Shown here: positions 22,745 through 29,381 of the stretch, in pieces | How the letters are laid out: the number at the start of each line of letters is the position of its first letter | Numbering within the stretch: position 1 is the stretch's first letter | Origin: Acidobacteriaceae bacterium | Lineage (GTDB): Bacteria; Acidobacteriota; Terriglobia; Terriglobales; Acidobacteriaceae | NCBI GenBank assembly: GCA_025462785.1 | Contig: JAOAPG010000021.1 | Location: 1 to 29,381, forward strand | Direction: 5' to 3' | DNA: 29,381 nt | Made by a program: the position numbers and the translations under genes | Notes under the pieces: generated by a model | Told to the model about the DNA's origin: nothing | Database searches by the model: none | The model's input: only the letters and a program-made list of their open reading frames with translations

Positions 22745-23182
22745 TTAGCGGCGGCGTCCACCCTTTTTCTTCGAAGCCTTCTTCTTGCTGCTCGAAGCCT
22801 TCTTTTTTGCAGCTTTCTTTGCAGGTGCTTTCTTCTTTGGAGCGGCTTTCTTTGCTGCCTTTTTGCTCGCTTTTTTGGGAGCAGCCTTACGCGATTTCGT
22901 AGACGCGGTCTTTTTGGCTGCTTTTTTCGCCGCTGGTTTCCTGGCAGCTGCCTTTTTCGGAGCAGCCTTTTTGGGGGCAGGCCTGGCCGCCACTGGCTCC
23001 GGCTCTTCTTCGTCTTCTTCCTCGATCTCGACCGAAACTATGCCGCTCGCTGCCGGTTGCTCCGCTTCTTCCTCCTCTTCTTCCTCCTCGTAATCTTCTT
23101 CTAGCGAATCGCTGTAGGAGCCGGTATCCCCAAATTCTTCGTTGTCGTCATCACGTAAATAGAGGGTCTCTTCGAATCTCAT
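22745..23182 (-). CDS. Histone H1-like Lys/Ala-rich protein with acidic N-terminal half
   Basis: The 145-residue protein is strongly bipolar. Residues 1-62 are acidic, with runs of Glu/Asp in 28-39 and 52-60. From about residue 68 it is built of PKKAA, AKKAAKK and SKKKA units like the C-terminal tail of histone H1 and of bacterial AlgP/Hc-like proteins. It ends KKGGRRR. The basic half should bind DNA or RNA without sequence specificity; the acidic half might mask or modulate this or bind basic proteins. There is no globular domain or signal peptide. A strong SD (GGAGG) precedes the ATG at 23182 and a terminator follows. Such repetitive genes are prone to length variation. Confidence 0.8.
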   Translation of the reverse strand: MRFEETLYLRDDDNEEFGDTGSYSDSLEEDYEEEEEEEEAEQPAASGIVSVEIEEEDEEEPEPVAARPAPKKAAPKKAAARKPAAKKAAKKTASTKSRKAAPKKASKKAAKKAAPKKKAPAKKAAKKKASSSKKKASKKKGGRRR

Positions 23183-23526
23183 CTTTCCTCCTGAATTCCG
23201 GAGCGTTAAGCGCCCGGTCTAGCTTGCGCAATTTGCGCGGCACTAAGGTAAAAAGACATCTGAAGTCGCTCACGGCGCGCGATTCTGACACGGTGAATTG
23301 GATGCAACGGCAACAGAAGTCGAGTGCGTCCTCTGCGCGTCGTTTTTGCATATTACACCTAGACCCAAAATGTCACCAGCGCAGAGTGAGCTGTAGCGAG
23401 AATTTTATTTCCGTGCGCGTGGAGGGAATGCATTTCTTTCTCGAAGGACAGGAGAGAAGAACGAGAAGCGATGAAGTCTTGGAAAGATGCCGAGTGAATG
23501 GGTTCATCCTATGTCGTTCTTAGGAG
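23183..23526. other. Intergenic stretch between H1-like gene and lytic transglycosylase gene
   Basis: No convincing gene is seen in these 344 bases; a 99-codon plus-strand frame lacks a ribosome site and family-like features. A perfect GCGCAA-T-TTGCGC inverted repeat at 23226-23238 lies 44 bases upstream of the H1-like start and could be an operator or chance. No clear promoter could be assigned. Confidence 0.4.
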
Positions 23527-25431
23527 CTACTGAGCGCGAATGATCAGCACCATGCCCGGACGCAGATTGGCGACGTTGGCGTTATTTTCTTTGAGGGCCG
23601 TTACGGTTGTCTTATAGGAGCTTGCAATCGAGTAGAGAGTCTCTCCCCGTTTGACCTTGTGGCGCAGTGCACTGCTTTGCGTAACAGTAGGTAAGTTGCT
23701 GGCCTTCTTATGTTTAGAAGATGCGAGCGTATGCCCAGTTTCGGTCAAATTCGGACTCACTGGCAAGTGCACATAAAGGATGCGACGACCTTGCAGGCTG
23801 CTCCCCTTCAGATGGTTCCAGCGGCGGACCATAGTTGTGGGAACGCCAAAGTTGTCCGCAACGGACTCGACGGTGTCCGTTTTCCGTACCTTATAAGCTG
23901 TGAGCCGCTTTGAGTAACTGAGGGAATTATCTACGCTGGATTGCCGGCCCGGAGCAACAGGGATGATGAGCTTGCTATCGGGCTGCAGGTCTTCGCTTAC
24001 TTCAAGGTCATTCGCTTGCGCGATCACGCGTGGTGTTGTTCGATAGGCACGTGCGATTGATGCCAGAGTGTCCGTGGGACCGACTTTGTGATAACGCCAC
24101 CAAACTCGCATTTCCGGCGGAACGGCTGCAATCGCGCTCGTGTATTTGTCCTTGGTCCCCTGCGGCAAATGCAGTTCAAAGGCCTGATCTTTAGGAGTTG
24201 TGAGCCGCAGCAGGTTCGGATTCAGATCTTGCAGGCTTTCAGCTGGGGAATCCACGCACTCGGCCACGAGACGCAGGTCCACTGGATAATTGATTTTCAC
24301 GGTATCGTACGGCACCGGCTTTTCCGGAACCACCGTGTCTAAGCCGTATTGTTCCGGATTCTTCGCCATGATGGTGACGGCGACAATGATGGGGACGTAA
24401 TTACGGGTTTCTTTCGGCAGAACGTTTCGCTTATAGAGTTCCCAGAAGTCGGCATATCCCGTGCGTTTAACCGCGCTCTGCACTGTTCCCGGACCGGAGT
24501 TATACGCAGCCATTGCCAGATACCAATCTCCGAACTGGTTGTAAAGGTCCTTGAGATGACGGGCAGCTGCGCGGGTGGCCTTCTCTGGATCTTGACGGTC
24601 GTCAACCCACCAGTCCCTCTCTAGGCCATAGCCTTTGGCGCGGCTCGCCATGAACTGCCAAATGCCGCGAGCGCCAGCTCGAGAGAGAGCCTGCGGATGA
24701 AAGCCGGATTCGGCTTGAGCCAGATAGATGAGCTCCTGAGGAACACCCTCTTCTTTGAGGATGCGCTGAATCATAGCCTGATATCGACCGCTCCGCTCCA
24801 GCGCGTGCTCAAGGGTGCCGCGGCCGCGGGTCGAAAAGTAGTTGATGTAGCTCGCAACCGGATCGGTAAGCATTAAAGGCAGGTCGGAGTGTGTGGCCTG
24901 AACCTCGACGGCGGCCTTTGCCTTGATGTTTGGATCGACCGGAAAGGTCACCTCGTTAGCTTCATCAATCGGAGCGGGCTCGGACTTCTGCTCGGTAAAG
25001 CCGTCGCCTTGTTGCAAGGCCTGTAATTCAAGCCCATTCACGCCGTCTAGGACTCGGTCGAACTCATGCTCCAGTCGCTCGTCCGAATGAATATCTAGCG
25101 AACTGCTCAGAAGTAGATTGAAGGCTTGGTCGAAATCGTCTTTGGCAGCTTCCAAATGCCCGGCTTGGTAATTCTCCTGTCCCAGTTGGTATTGCTTTTC
25201 AACTGTTGCAATGAGTTCCCCCGCCTGATCGGGGCCCGATGCAGGTTGGCTTTTTGCCACAGAAGCATCTGGTTCCGTCGCTGGTTTTGGTGAAATTTTG
25301 GGGGACGAAACTAGCGGAGGTGGGCTTGTAACTTTTGAGCCTAATGCCGCATTCTGCTTGTGCGCACAGCCGACGCTCGCCAAAATGAGTGCTGAGCTCG
25401 CGAAAAGAAGATAGAGTTTCTGAATTCTCAT
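23527..25431 (-). CDS. MltD-like lytic transglycosylase with three LysM domains
   Basis: The 634-residue envelope enzyme should cleave peptidoglycan glycan strands between MurNAc and GlcNAc. The N-terminus is a signal with a lipoprotein-like box ending at Cys22 (SVGC; Ser at -3 is less usual). A Pro/Ser-rich and helical region follows (about 30-180). The SLT domain (about 205-330) has the catalytic Glu241 in AQAESGFHP, GIWQFM and AAYNSGPGTV. Then come a spacer and three LysM peptidoglycan-binding domains (about 447-491, 513-557 and 590-632). E. coli MltD has a similar plan with two LysM domains. The start at 25431 has only a weak AGAGAA in front. It is probably monocistronic. Confidence 0.93.
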   Translation of the reverse strand: MRIQKLYLLFASSALILASVGCAHKQNAALGSKVTSPPPLVSSPKISPKPATEPDASVAKSQPASGPDQAGELIATVEKQYQLGQENYQAGHLEAAKDDFDQAFNLLLSSSLDIHSDERLEHEFDRVLDGVNGLELQALQQGDGFTEQKSEPAPIDEANEVTFPVDPNIKAKAAVEVQATHSDLPLMLTDPVASYINYFSTRGRGTLEHALERSGRYQAMIQRILKEEGVPQELIYLAQAESGFHPQALSRAGARGIWQFMASRAKGYGLERDWWVDDRQDPEKATRAAARHLKDLYNQFGDWYLAMAAYNSGPGTVQSAVKRTGYADFWELYKRNVLPKETRNYVPIIVAVTIMAKNPEQYGLDTVVPEKPVPYDTVKINYPVDLRLVAECVDSPAESLQDLNPNLLRLTTPKDQAFELHLPQGTKDKYTSAIAAVPPEMRVWWRYHKVGPTDTLASIARAYRTTPRVIAQANDLEVSEDLQPDSKLIIPVAPGRQSSVDNSLSYSKRLTAYKVRKTDTVESVADNFGVPTTMVRRWNHLKGSSLQGRRILYVHLPVSPNLTETGHTLASSKHKKASNLPTVTQSSALRHKVKRGETLYSIASSYKTTVTALKENNANVANLRPGMVLIIRAQ

Positions 25432-25904
25432 ATTTCTCTATGACTTACCGCGAGCGAGATAACTGACGCTCTCTTAAGCAGCAGGCGCTATGAACATTAA
25501 ATCTCGCTTAGAACATTAAAGCCAGATAAAAACGAATCCGGCTAAATGCTACTACCCTGACTTTTGATGGGTCAATCGGTTATTAGGGTTAGCTTAGGTT
25601 ACTTTAGGAACCAACCGGGCCTCTATCGAAGCGCTTATTTCATTCCCGTTTTGAGTACTTGTCTTAATTTCTTCGCAACAATCTAGCTTCCACTCTGATC
25701 GGGAAGCGCATCCAAACGGGTACTCTAGACGTGATCTCGCCGCGGCTACTCGGGGGAGGGCCGTAGTGATGGTTCCGCCTCTTCGTCAGAACAGGCTAAT
25801 CTGGAGCGGGGGCCACGTGGGGACGTGGCCCCTAATCAGTCTTTCAACTTACTGGTCCGTGCCGGGTCTGCATCTCTTCCCATTCGTCTCGAATCCAATC
25901 GCGC
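25432..25904. other. Long intergenic stretch with direct repeat and hairpin
   Basis: No gene is seen in these 473 bases. It holds a 10-bp direct repeat GAACATTAAA at 25492-25501 and 25511-25520, upstream of the lytic transglycosylase gene, and the perfect hairpin at 25809-25832 (listed separately). It also has an AT-richer middle with TTAGGGTTAGCTTAGGTTAC-like reiterations near 25583-25602. Promoters for both divergent genes must lie here, but I could not fix their elements. Confidence 0.45.
25809..25832. repeat. Perfect 10-bp hairpin upstream of the quinone oxidoreductase gene
   Basis: GGGGCCACGT, a GGGG loop and ACGTGGCCCC form a perfect 10-bp stem, followed by TAATCAGTCTTT. It lies 73 bp before the oxidoreductase ATG. 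It may be a dispersed REP-type element or a transcription stop for a transcript entering from the left; there is no strong T tract. Confidence 0.55.
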
Positions 25905-26873
25905 ATGAAAGCCATCCAGGTTGCACAAGTTGGTGGGCCTGAAGTCCTACAAGTCGTAGACATCCAGGTCCCGCAGCCTAAGCCGAACGAAGCTGTCGTG
26001 AAGGTCTCTGCGGCCGGCGTGAATTTCGTTGATATTTATCACCGAGAAGGCAGATATAAGGTCCCGCTCCCCTTCGTTCCCGGGCAAGAAGGCGCGGGCG
26101 TGGTTACGGCGGTCGGTTCCGAAGTGAGGGATGTGAAGCAGGGCGATCGCGTAGCGTGGGCCCACATTCTGGGTAGCTATGCTGAATATGTCGCGGTGCC
26201 TGCGCATCGGCTTGTGCCTATTCCTTCGGGTGTGACCGACCAGCAAGCCGCAGCCGCCATGCTGCAAGGCATGACAGCGCAGTACCTGAGCCATGACACT
26301 TACCCCCTCCAGCATGGAGAGACGGCTCTGATTCATGCAGCCGCCGGTGGAGTAGGGCAGCTGCTGGTGCAAATGGCGCACAACATCGGGGCACGGTTAA
26401 TCGGCACCGTATCGACCGAGGAAAAGGCGAAGCTCGCGCGACAGGCTGGGGTGGACGATGTGATCCTCTATGCGCAAGTGGATTTTGAAACCGAGACTAA
26501 ACGCTTAACGCATGGAAAGGGTGTTCACGTCGTGTATGACGGGGTAGGGAAGGACACGTTTGAAAAGGGGCTCAACGTGCTCCGTCCGCGTGGGTACATG
26601 GTCTTATTCGGCGGCGCGAGCGGGCCTGTACCGCCCCTTGATCCGATGGTCCTTTCAACCAAAGGATCTTTATTTTTAACCCGGCCTTCGCTGGTGCATT
26701 ACATCTCGACCACAGAGGAGTTGAGAACGCGAGCAAGAGCGGTGTTCGCAATGATTGCGGAAGGCAAGCTCAAGCTGAGAATCGCACACACGTACAAGCT
26801 GGAAGAGGCAGCCAAGGCGCACAGAGAATTGGAAGCAAGAAAAACCACTGGGAAGCTGTTGCTGATTCCGTAA
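25905..26873 (+). CDS. Zinc-independent NAD(P)H:quinone oxidoreductase (MDR family)
   Basis: The 322-residue soluble enzyme belongs to the medium-chain dehydrogenase/reductase superfamily, QOR branch, which reduces quinones or enones with NADPH. The GroES-like domain (about 1-120) contains AAGVNFVDIYHREGRY and PFVPGQEGAGVV. The Rossmann domain carries AAAGGVGQLLVQMA (145-158) and later VYDGVGKDTFEKGLNVLRPRG. Structural-zinc and catalytic-zinc cysteines are absent. The C-terminus ATGKLLLIP-like end is typical of QOR. The length is normal. The ATG at 25905 fits the family N-terminus MKAIQVAQVGGPEVL, though no clear SD is visible. Confidence 0.93.
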   Translation: MKAIQVAQVGGPEVLQVVDIQVPQPKPNEAVVKVSAAGVNFVDIYHREGRYKVPLPFVPGQEGAGVVTAVGSEVRDVKQGDRVAWAHILGSYAEYVAVPAHRLVPIPSGVTDQQAAAAMLQGMTAQYLSHDTYPLQHGETALIHAAAGGVGQLLVQMAHNIGARLIGTVSTEEKAKLARQAGVDDVILYAQVDFETETKRLTHGKGVHVVYDGVGKDTFEKGLNVLRPRGYMVLFGGASGPVPPLDPMVLSTKGSLFLTRPSLVHYISTTEELRTRARAVFAMIAEGKLKLRIAHTYKLEEAAKAHRELEARKTTGKLLLIP

Positions 26874-26905
26874 AGTCGATCCCGAGGCGGGTGCTGAGGC
26901 CACGC

Positions 26906-26911
26906 TATAAT
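26906..26911 (+). promoter_or_regulatory. Consensus -10 element before the cupin-like gene
   Basis: TATAAT at 26906-26911 places a transcription start near 26918, 30 bases before the GTG start. No good -35 hexamer is seen at 16-18 bp, so it is a partial promoter call. Confidence 0.35.
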
Positions 26912-26947
26912 TGCGCCTTGCTTTTGAACTGATCGGGGGAGATTACG

Positions 26948-27688
26948 GTGCGTAGATTGCTTTATGGAGCTCTATTCCTGTCTTTGGGTGCAATTGCGCA
27001 AACCAATCGTCAGCCTGCTCTCACCTCTGGAGAAATTCAGTCCACCGAGGTGACCGGCCAGCTCATGGAAGAAAACGCATACTTTCGCGTGTCGCGGGTA
27101 GATTTAGCACCAGGCAATGAATTCAAGGTACAGCAACATAAGCGTGATGCCGTGATCGTAGTCCTCGCTCGGGACGGCATATTAATAAATACCCAACGCA
27201 CCGGTAGTCCGGAAAAACTCGGTGAGGGCGATGTACGTTTTCTTCGAATGGGAACGGATCCGACTCTTACCAATTCCTCTGACAGGCCAGCGCGTTTCGT
27301 CGTCATTGAATTGAAACAACACTCAGACGCCGAGATTCGCTCCTGCGCCGAACCGATGAAATGCATCCGGCCGATCCGAGTGGGTGGGGCCGAAATCGGA
27401 GAAACGACATCTCTCTTTACGAATGGCTTTATCACTGGTTATCGCTATCGTCTCAGTTCCGGAGGCACGTTGACTAGCTCGTATTTTTCGAGCGAACTGC
27501 ACGACCATCTCGTGCTAATTGCATTAACCGGGATGCGCGCAAACTTTGAAGGTACCGAGGAACAACTGAAAACCGGCGAGGCCTACCCGTCGGATGCGAC
27601 GGAAGTTGAAGTGGATGCCGGTCCGTCAGAAGCACGATGGGTTGTGATTCGAGTGCTTACAAACTCTGCAGGTAGTTTGGCCCGCTAG
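26948..27688 (+). CDS. Secreted protein with two cupin-like halves, function unknown
   Basis: The 246-residue product has a short signal peptide (about 1-17, LGAIAQ|TN). The remainder shows two beta-rich halves. The first, about 35-125, includes NAYFRVSRVDLAPGNEFKV, then KRDAVIVVLARDG, GEGDVRFLRMG and PARFVVIELK. The second, about 150-240, includes TGYRYRLSSGGTL, HDHLVLIALTG, LKTGEAYPSDATEVEVDAG and ARWVVIRVL. Each half follows the cupin strand order, but the usual HxH metal ligands are mostly missing in the first half. It may bind a ligand rather than catalyse a reaction. The GTG at 26948 is preceded by GGGGGAGA, a good ribosome site. Confidence 0.65.
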   Translation: MRRLLYGALFLSLGAIAQTNRQPALTSGEIQSTEVTGQLMEENAYFRVSRVDLAPGNEFKVQQHKRDAVIVVLARDGILINTQRTGSPEKLGEGDVRFLRMGTDPTLTNSSDRPARFVVIELKQHSDAEIRSCAEPMKCIRPIRVGGAEIGETTSLFTNGFITGYRYRLSSGGTLTSSYFSSELHDHLVLIALTGMRANFEGTEEQLKTGEAYPSDATEVEVDAGPSEARWVVIRVLTNSAGSLAR

Positions 27689-27728
27689 TCTCACTCCGGT
27701 TTACCTTTATCGCAAAGTACAGCTCGTA

Positions 27729-28145
27729 TCAGCTAACGAGCTGCAACTTCGGGAAGTCCCGCTCGTAGCGACTGGCATCGAGCGTCATAAGCCGATCTGC
27801 TCGCAGCATCGCGTGAGCAGCTATTGCGAAGTCCACTAAGATTCGCTTGGGAGACCCGCCTCGTGACTTCCGACGCCGCTGACAGTAAGAGACGAACGCA
27901 TTCGCCGCCTGCTGCCAAACTTGTTCATCCAGAAGGAAGTCGACAACGATGCCAGTTTCGTTGAGAAATTCCTGGACAAAATGGCGACTAGCGGCGGGAT
28001 AGGCGAGAAGCTCGCAGTAAACGGGCGCGCAGATAACCAACCCTCCTCCTCTCCGAGCTTCAAATAATGCTGACTCAATCTCTTGGGCTGAGGGCTCGCC
28101 GGACCATAGAGCAGATAGAACATTGGTATCCAGGGCCGTTCTCAA
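27729..28145 (-). CDS. vapC: PIN-domain toxin, VapC family
   Basis: The 138-residue protein is a PIN-domain ribonuclease, expected to cleave RNA with Mg2+ when free of its antitoxin. The acidic metal-binding residues are in place: Asp6 in ALDTNVL, Glu45 in YCELLA, Asp105 in ILVDFAIAAHA and Asp123 in TLDASRY. The last segment YERDFPKLQLV is typical of VapC. The ATG at 28145 overlaps the antitoxin gene by 4 bp, a layout for translational coupling. All key residues are kept, so it should be active. The RNA target cannot be read from the sequence. Confidence 0.9.
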   Translation of the reverse strand: MRTALDTNVLSALWSGEPSAQEIESALFEARRGGGLVICAPVYCELLAYPAASRHFVQEFLNETGIVVDFLLDEQVWQQAANAFVSYCQRRRKSRGGSPKRILVDFAIAAHAMLRADRLMTLDASRYERDFPKLQLVS

Positions 28146-28393
28146 TCGCGATCCTTGTCTTCGTCGCGCATTTCAGTAATCCAGTTGTTGATCTCTTTTC
28201 GGCTGCGAAAAGATTTCAACGATCCCTTATATTTCGTAAATGGGTTAGCCTCGCCACGAAAGGGACGGAGAAGCGCCTGGCCATTTTCGATAACGAACTC
28301 GACACGATCCCCGGCAGAGAGGCCGATACGCTGACGAATTTCCTGCGGAACAGTAACCTGCCCCTTGGAACTGATTGTGCTGGAATATTTCAT
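28142..28393 (-). CDS. vapB: AbrB/MazE-type antitoxin, VapB family
   Basis: The 83-residue protein begins with a SpoVT/AbrB swapped-hairpin DNA-binding domain, YSSTISSKGQVTVPQEIRQR with GLSAGDRVEFVIENGQALLRP (2-46). It ends in a charged toxin-binding tail (NPFTKYKGSLKSF, then ITEMRDEDKDRD). It should neutralise the PIN toxin encoded next and repress the pair's own promoter. The ATG at 28393 is the natural start for this fold. Its upstream region has a TTACAGTAA palindrome flanked by two TTTACCC copies, a possible operator. Confidence 0.9.
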   Translation of the reverse strand: MKYSSTISSKGQVTVPQEIRQRIGLSAGDRVEFVIENGQALLRPFRGEANPFTKYKGSLKSFRSRKEINNWITEMRDEDKDRD

Positions 28394-28395
28394 AC

Positions 28396-28436
28396 TTTAC
28401 CCACAATCCTTACAGTAAAGATAGCGTGTTTTACCC
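28396..28436. promoter_or_regulatory. Possible operator of the vapBC pair
   Basis: A perfect TTAC-A-GTAA palindrome (28410-28418) is flanked by direct repeats TTTACCC at 28396-28402 and 28430-28436, 34 bp apart, directly before vapB. Toxin-antitoxin operons are usually autoregulated through such sites. Promoter hexamers could not be placed with confidence. Confidence 0.4.
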
Positions 28437-28490
28437 CCGGAATTCAAGCTGGAGCGCAGAGCCACGGCTCTGGACCGTAATCAGTATGGC

Positions 28491-28567
28491 GTGGAAGAGC
28501 GGCGCTTTCAACGCCGCGTAAATCGCCTACGCAAACAAACGCGGCCCTGAAAGGGCCGCTCTTCCAC
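28491..28567. repeat. Long inverted repeat enclosing two hairpins (REP-like)
   Basis: GTGGAAGAGCGGC (28491-28503) and GCCGCTCTTCCAC (28555-28567) are perfect 13-bp inverted termini. Inside are GGCG/CGCC around a CTTTCAA loop (28501-28515) and GCGGCCCT-GAA-AGGGCCGC (28541-28559, 8-bp stem). The whole can fold either as one long stem or as two hairpins. It lies in the 234-bp gap between vapB and the flavin-binding protein gene and resembles the element at 1200-1255. Confidence 0.7.
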
Positions 28568-28627
28568 CAAGTTGCACACAATTTTCGATCACAGACCAAA
28601 GCGCGTGGACGCCCGTGCCGTACGGCT

Positions 28628-29290
28628 CTAGCTTCTCTTTCTTGTGTAACTCTTCGCGTACCCCGGTACTGCCTGTCCTGGCATCAATCTCTCATCATCA
28701 ATCGGGGTTCCTGGAATCGTGGTCAGCGGTATCACTCCTGCCCACGTAGGAAATGCATAGTCTTCTTCATCATCGATCACGCCGCCCTCTCGCACCTTTG
28801 CCGAAAACTCGGTAATTGGCAGACGCAGCGCCGTAGTGGCCTTGAGTTCTTGCTCATTCGGCTGGCGGGACTCGGCCCAGCGCCCTGGAATGATGTGCTC
28901 CGACAATAACTTCAGTGCTGCGAGCTTTTCAGCCGGATCGGTTACCGCGACCGCCGTACCCAGGACCACTACTGAGCGATAGTTCATCGAGTGGTTAAAA
29001 ATCGACCGCGCCAGAACCAGTCCATCGATTAAAGTCACCGTGACACACACGGGAATGCCCTTGTCCAGATTGCGCAACATCCGGCTGGCCGACGAGCCAT
29101 GGATATAGAGAGTGTCGTCCCTTCGGCCATAGCTTGTGGGGATTACGAAAGGCTGGCCATCGACAAGAAATCCGACATGGCAGACGAAACCCTCGTCGAG
29201 AATTTTGTAAGCGGCAGCGCGATCATAGACAGCGCGTTGAGGTTCGCGGACGAGGCGCGTCCTCGGAGTGGGAATGTAAGCGTCAGACAT
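28628..29290 (-). CDS. PNPOx-like flavin-nucleotide-binding protein
   Basis: The 220-residue protein belongs to the pyridoxamine-phosphate-oxidase-like split-barrel fold, in the group close to NimA/flavin-nucleotide-binding proteins. Visible features are REPQRAVYDRAAAYKILDEGFVCHVGF (helix plus first strand), GQPFVIPTSYGRRDDTLYIHGSSASRML (the flavin-binding strand and SxSRML turn), VCVTVTLIDGLVLARSIFNHSMNYRSVVVLG and a long C-terminal region with PGRWAESR. It probably binds FMN and reduces or stores a small substrate; the reaction is unknown. The ATG at 29290 gives the usual MSDAYIPTPRT-like N-terminus; an in-frame TTG at 29311 is less likely. Confidence 0.88.
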   Translation of the reverse strand: MSDAYIPTPRTRLVREPQRAVYDRAAAYKILDEGFVCHVGFLVDGQPFVIPTSYGRRDDTLYIHGSSASRMLRNLDKGIPVCVTVTLIDGLVLARSIFNHSMNYRSVVVLGTAVAVTDPAEKLAALKLLSEHIIPGRWAESRQPNEQELKATTALRLPITEFSAKVREGGVIDDEEDYAFPTWAGVIPLTTIPGTPIDDERLMPGQAVPGYAKSYTRKRS

Positions 29291-29351
29291 GGAAGGGTAA
29301 AGCTCCGGCAATCGCCAAGGATGGGTGAAGAAAGAGTGTAGCGCAAAGAGC

Positions 29352-29381
29352 AGGCTCTAGGCTCTGGGCATTAGGCTCTAG
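29352..29381. repeat. Reiterated GGCTCTAG-type units at window end
   Basis: Three imperfect copies of (T)AGGCTCT (starting near 29352, 29359 and 29373) lie in the last 30 bases. The array runs off the window, so its true length is not known. Confidence 0.4.

Noticed and set aside
22785..23093. Phe/Ala-rich apparent membrane protein on the plus strand
   Set aside because: It is the mirror of the Lys/Ala codons of the H1-like gene (AAG read as CTT/TTC); the hydrophobic pattern is an artefact.
22745..23182. The repetitive KKAA gene as a tandem-repeat or CRISPR-like array
   Set aside because: The repeats are irregular, in frame and without spacers; the gene has a ribosome site and terminator, so it is coding.
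23224..23523. 99-codon plus-strand open frame
   Set aside because: No ribosome site, no family-like pattern and mixed composition; treated as non-coding.

Overview
The window (29,381 bp) looks like chromosomal DNA of an acidobacterium, most likely of the Terriglobia/Acidobacteriales type. This is inferred from the mix of genes: a YceD-rpmF-plsX-fabD block, a HAD phosphatase fused to an ATPase, a Lys/Ala-rich H1-like protein, small secreted proteins and scattered two-hairpin intergenic repeats. I could not run a search to confirm it. No rRNA, tRNA, CRISPR array, insertion sequence or prophage was seen.

Layout. 1-4.0 kb (+): the 3' part of coaBC (coenzyme A synthesis), a type-4 [4Fe-4S] uracil-DNA glycosylase, and a three-part HAD phosphatase/HerA-like ATPase. 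4.05-4.31 kb (-): an apparently orphan BrnA-type antitoxin with a clear, nearly leaderless promoter, divergent from priA (4.4-6.85 kb, +). 7.0-11.1 kb (+): an efflux operon tetR-MFP-ABC ATPase-ABC-2 permease, each gene overlapping the next by 4 bp, behind a sigma70-like promoter whose start region is covered by a palindrome. 11.2-11.7 kb (+): a small membrane-anchored protein. 14.75-11.7 kb (-): a fatty-acid/phospholipid and ribosomal-protein operon yceD-rpmF-plsX-fabD with a strong promoter.

14.8-16.0 kb (+): a secreted GH5 glycosidase whose 3' end overlaps that of a convergent GT39-type membrane glycosyltransferase (-). Next come a membrane-anchored TPR protein (-), a small secreted protein (+), a LacI-type regulator that appears to lack most of one lobe of its sensor domain (+), a sulfotransferase (-), a CPA2-type cation/proton antiporter (-), a bipolar acidic/basic H1-like protein (-) and an MltD-like lytic transglycosylase with three LysM domains (-).

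25.9-29.3 kb: a zinc-independent quinone oxidoreductase (+), a secreted cupin-like protein (+), a vapBC toxin-antitoxin pair (-) and a PNPOx-like flavin-binding protein (-).

Most of the region is housekeeping and envelope biology. The parts most worth a second look are the HAD-ATPase fusion, the internally shortened LacI regulator, the orphan antitoxin with its short leader and nearby palindrome, a possible unannotated small protein with two CxxC pairs at 18.6-18.8 kb, the bipolar H1-like protein, and the families of palindromic intergenic elements, one of which lies inside the plsX-fabD operon.
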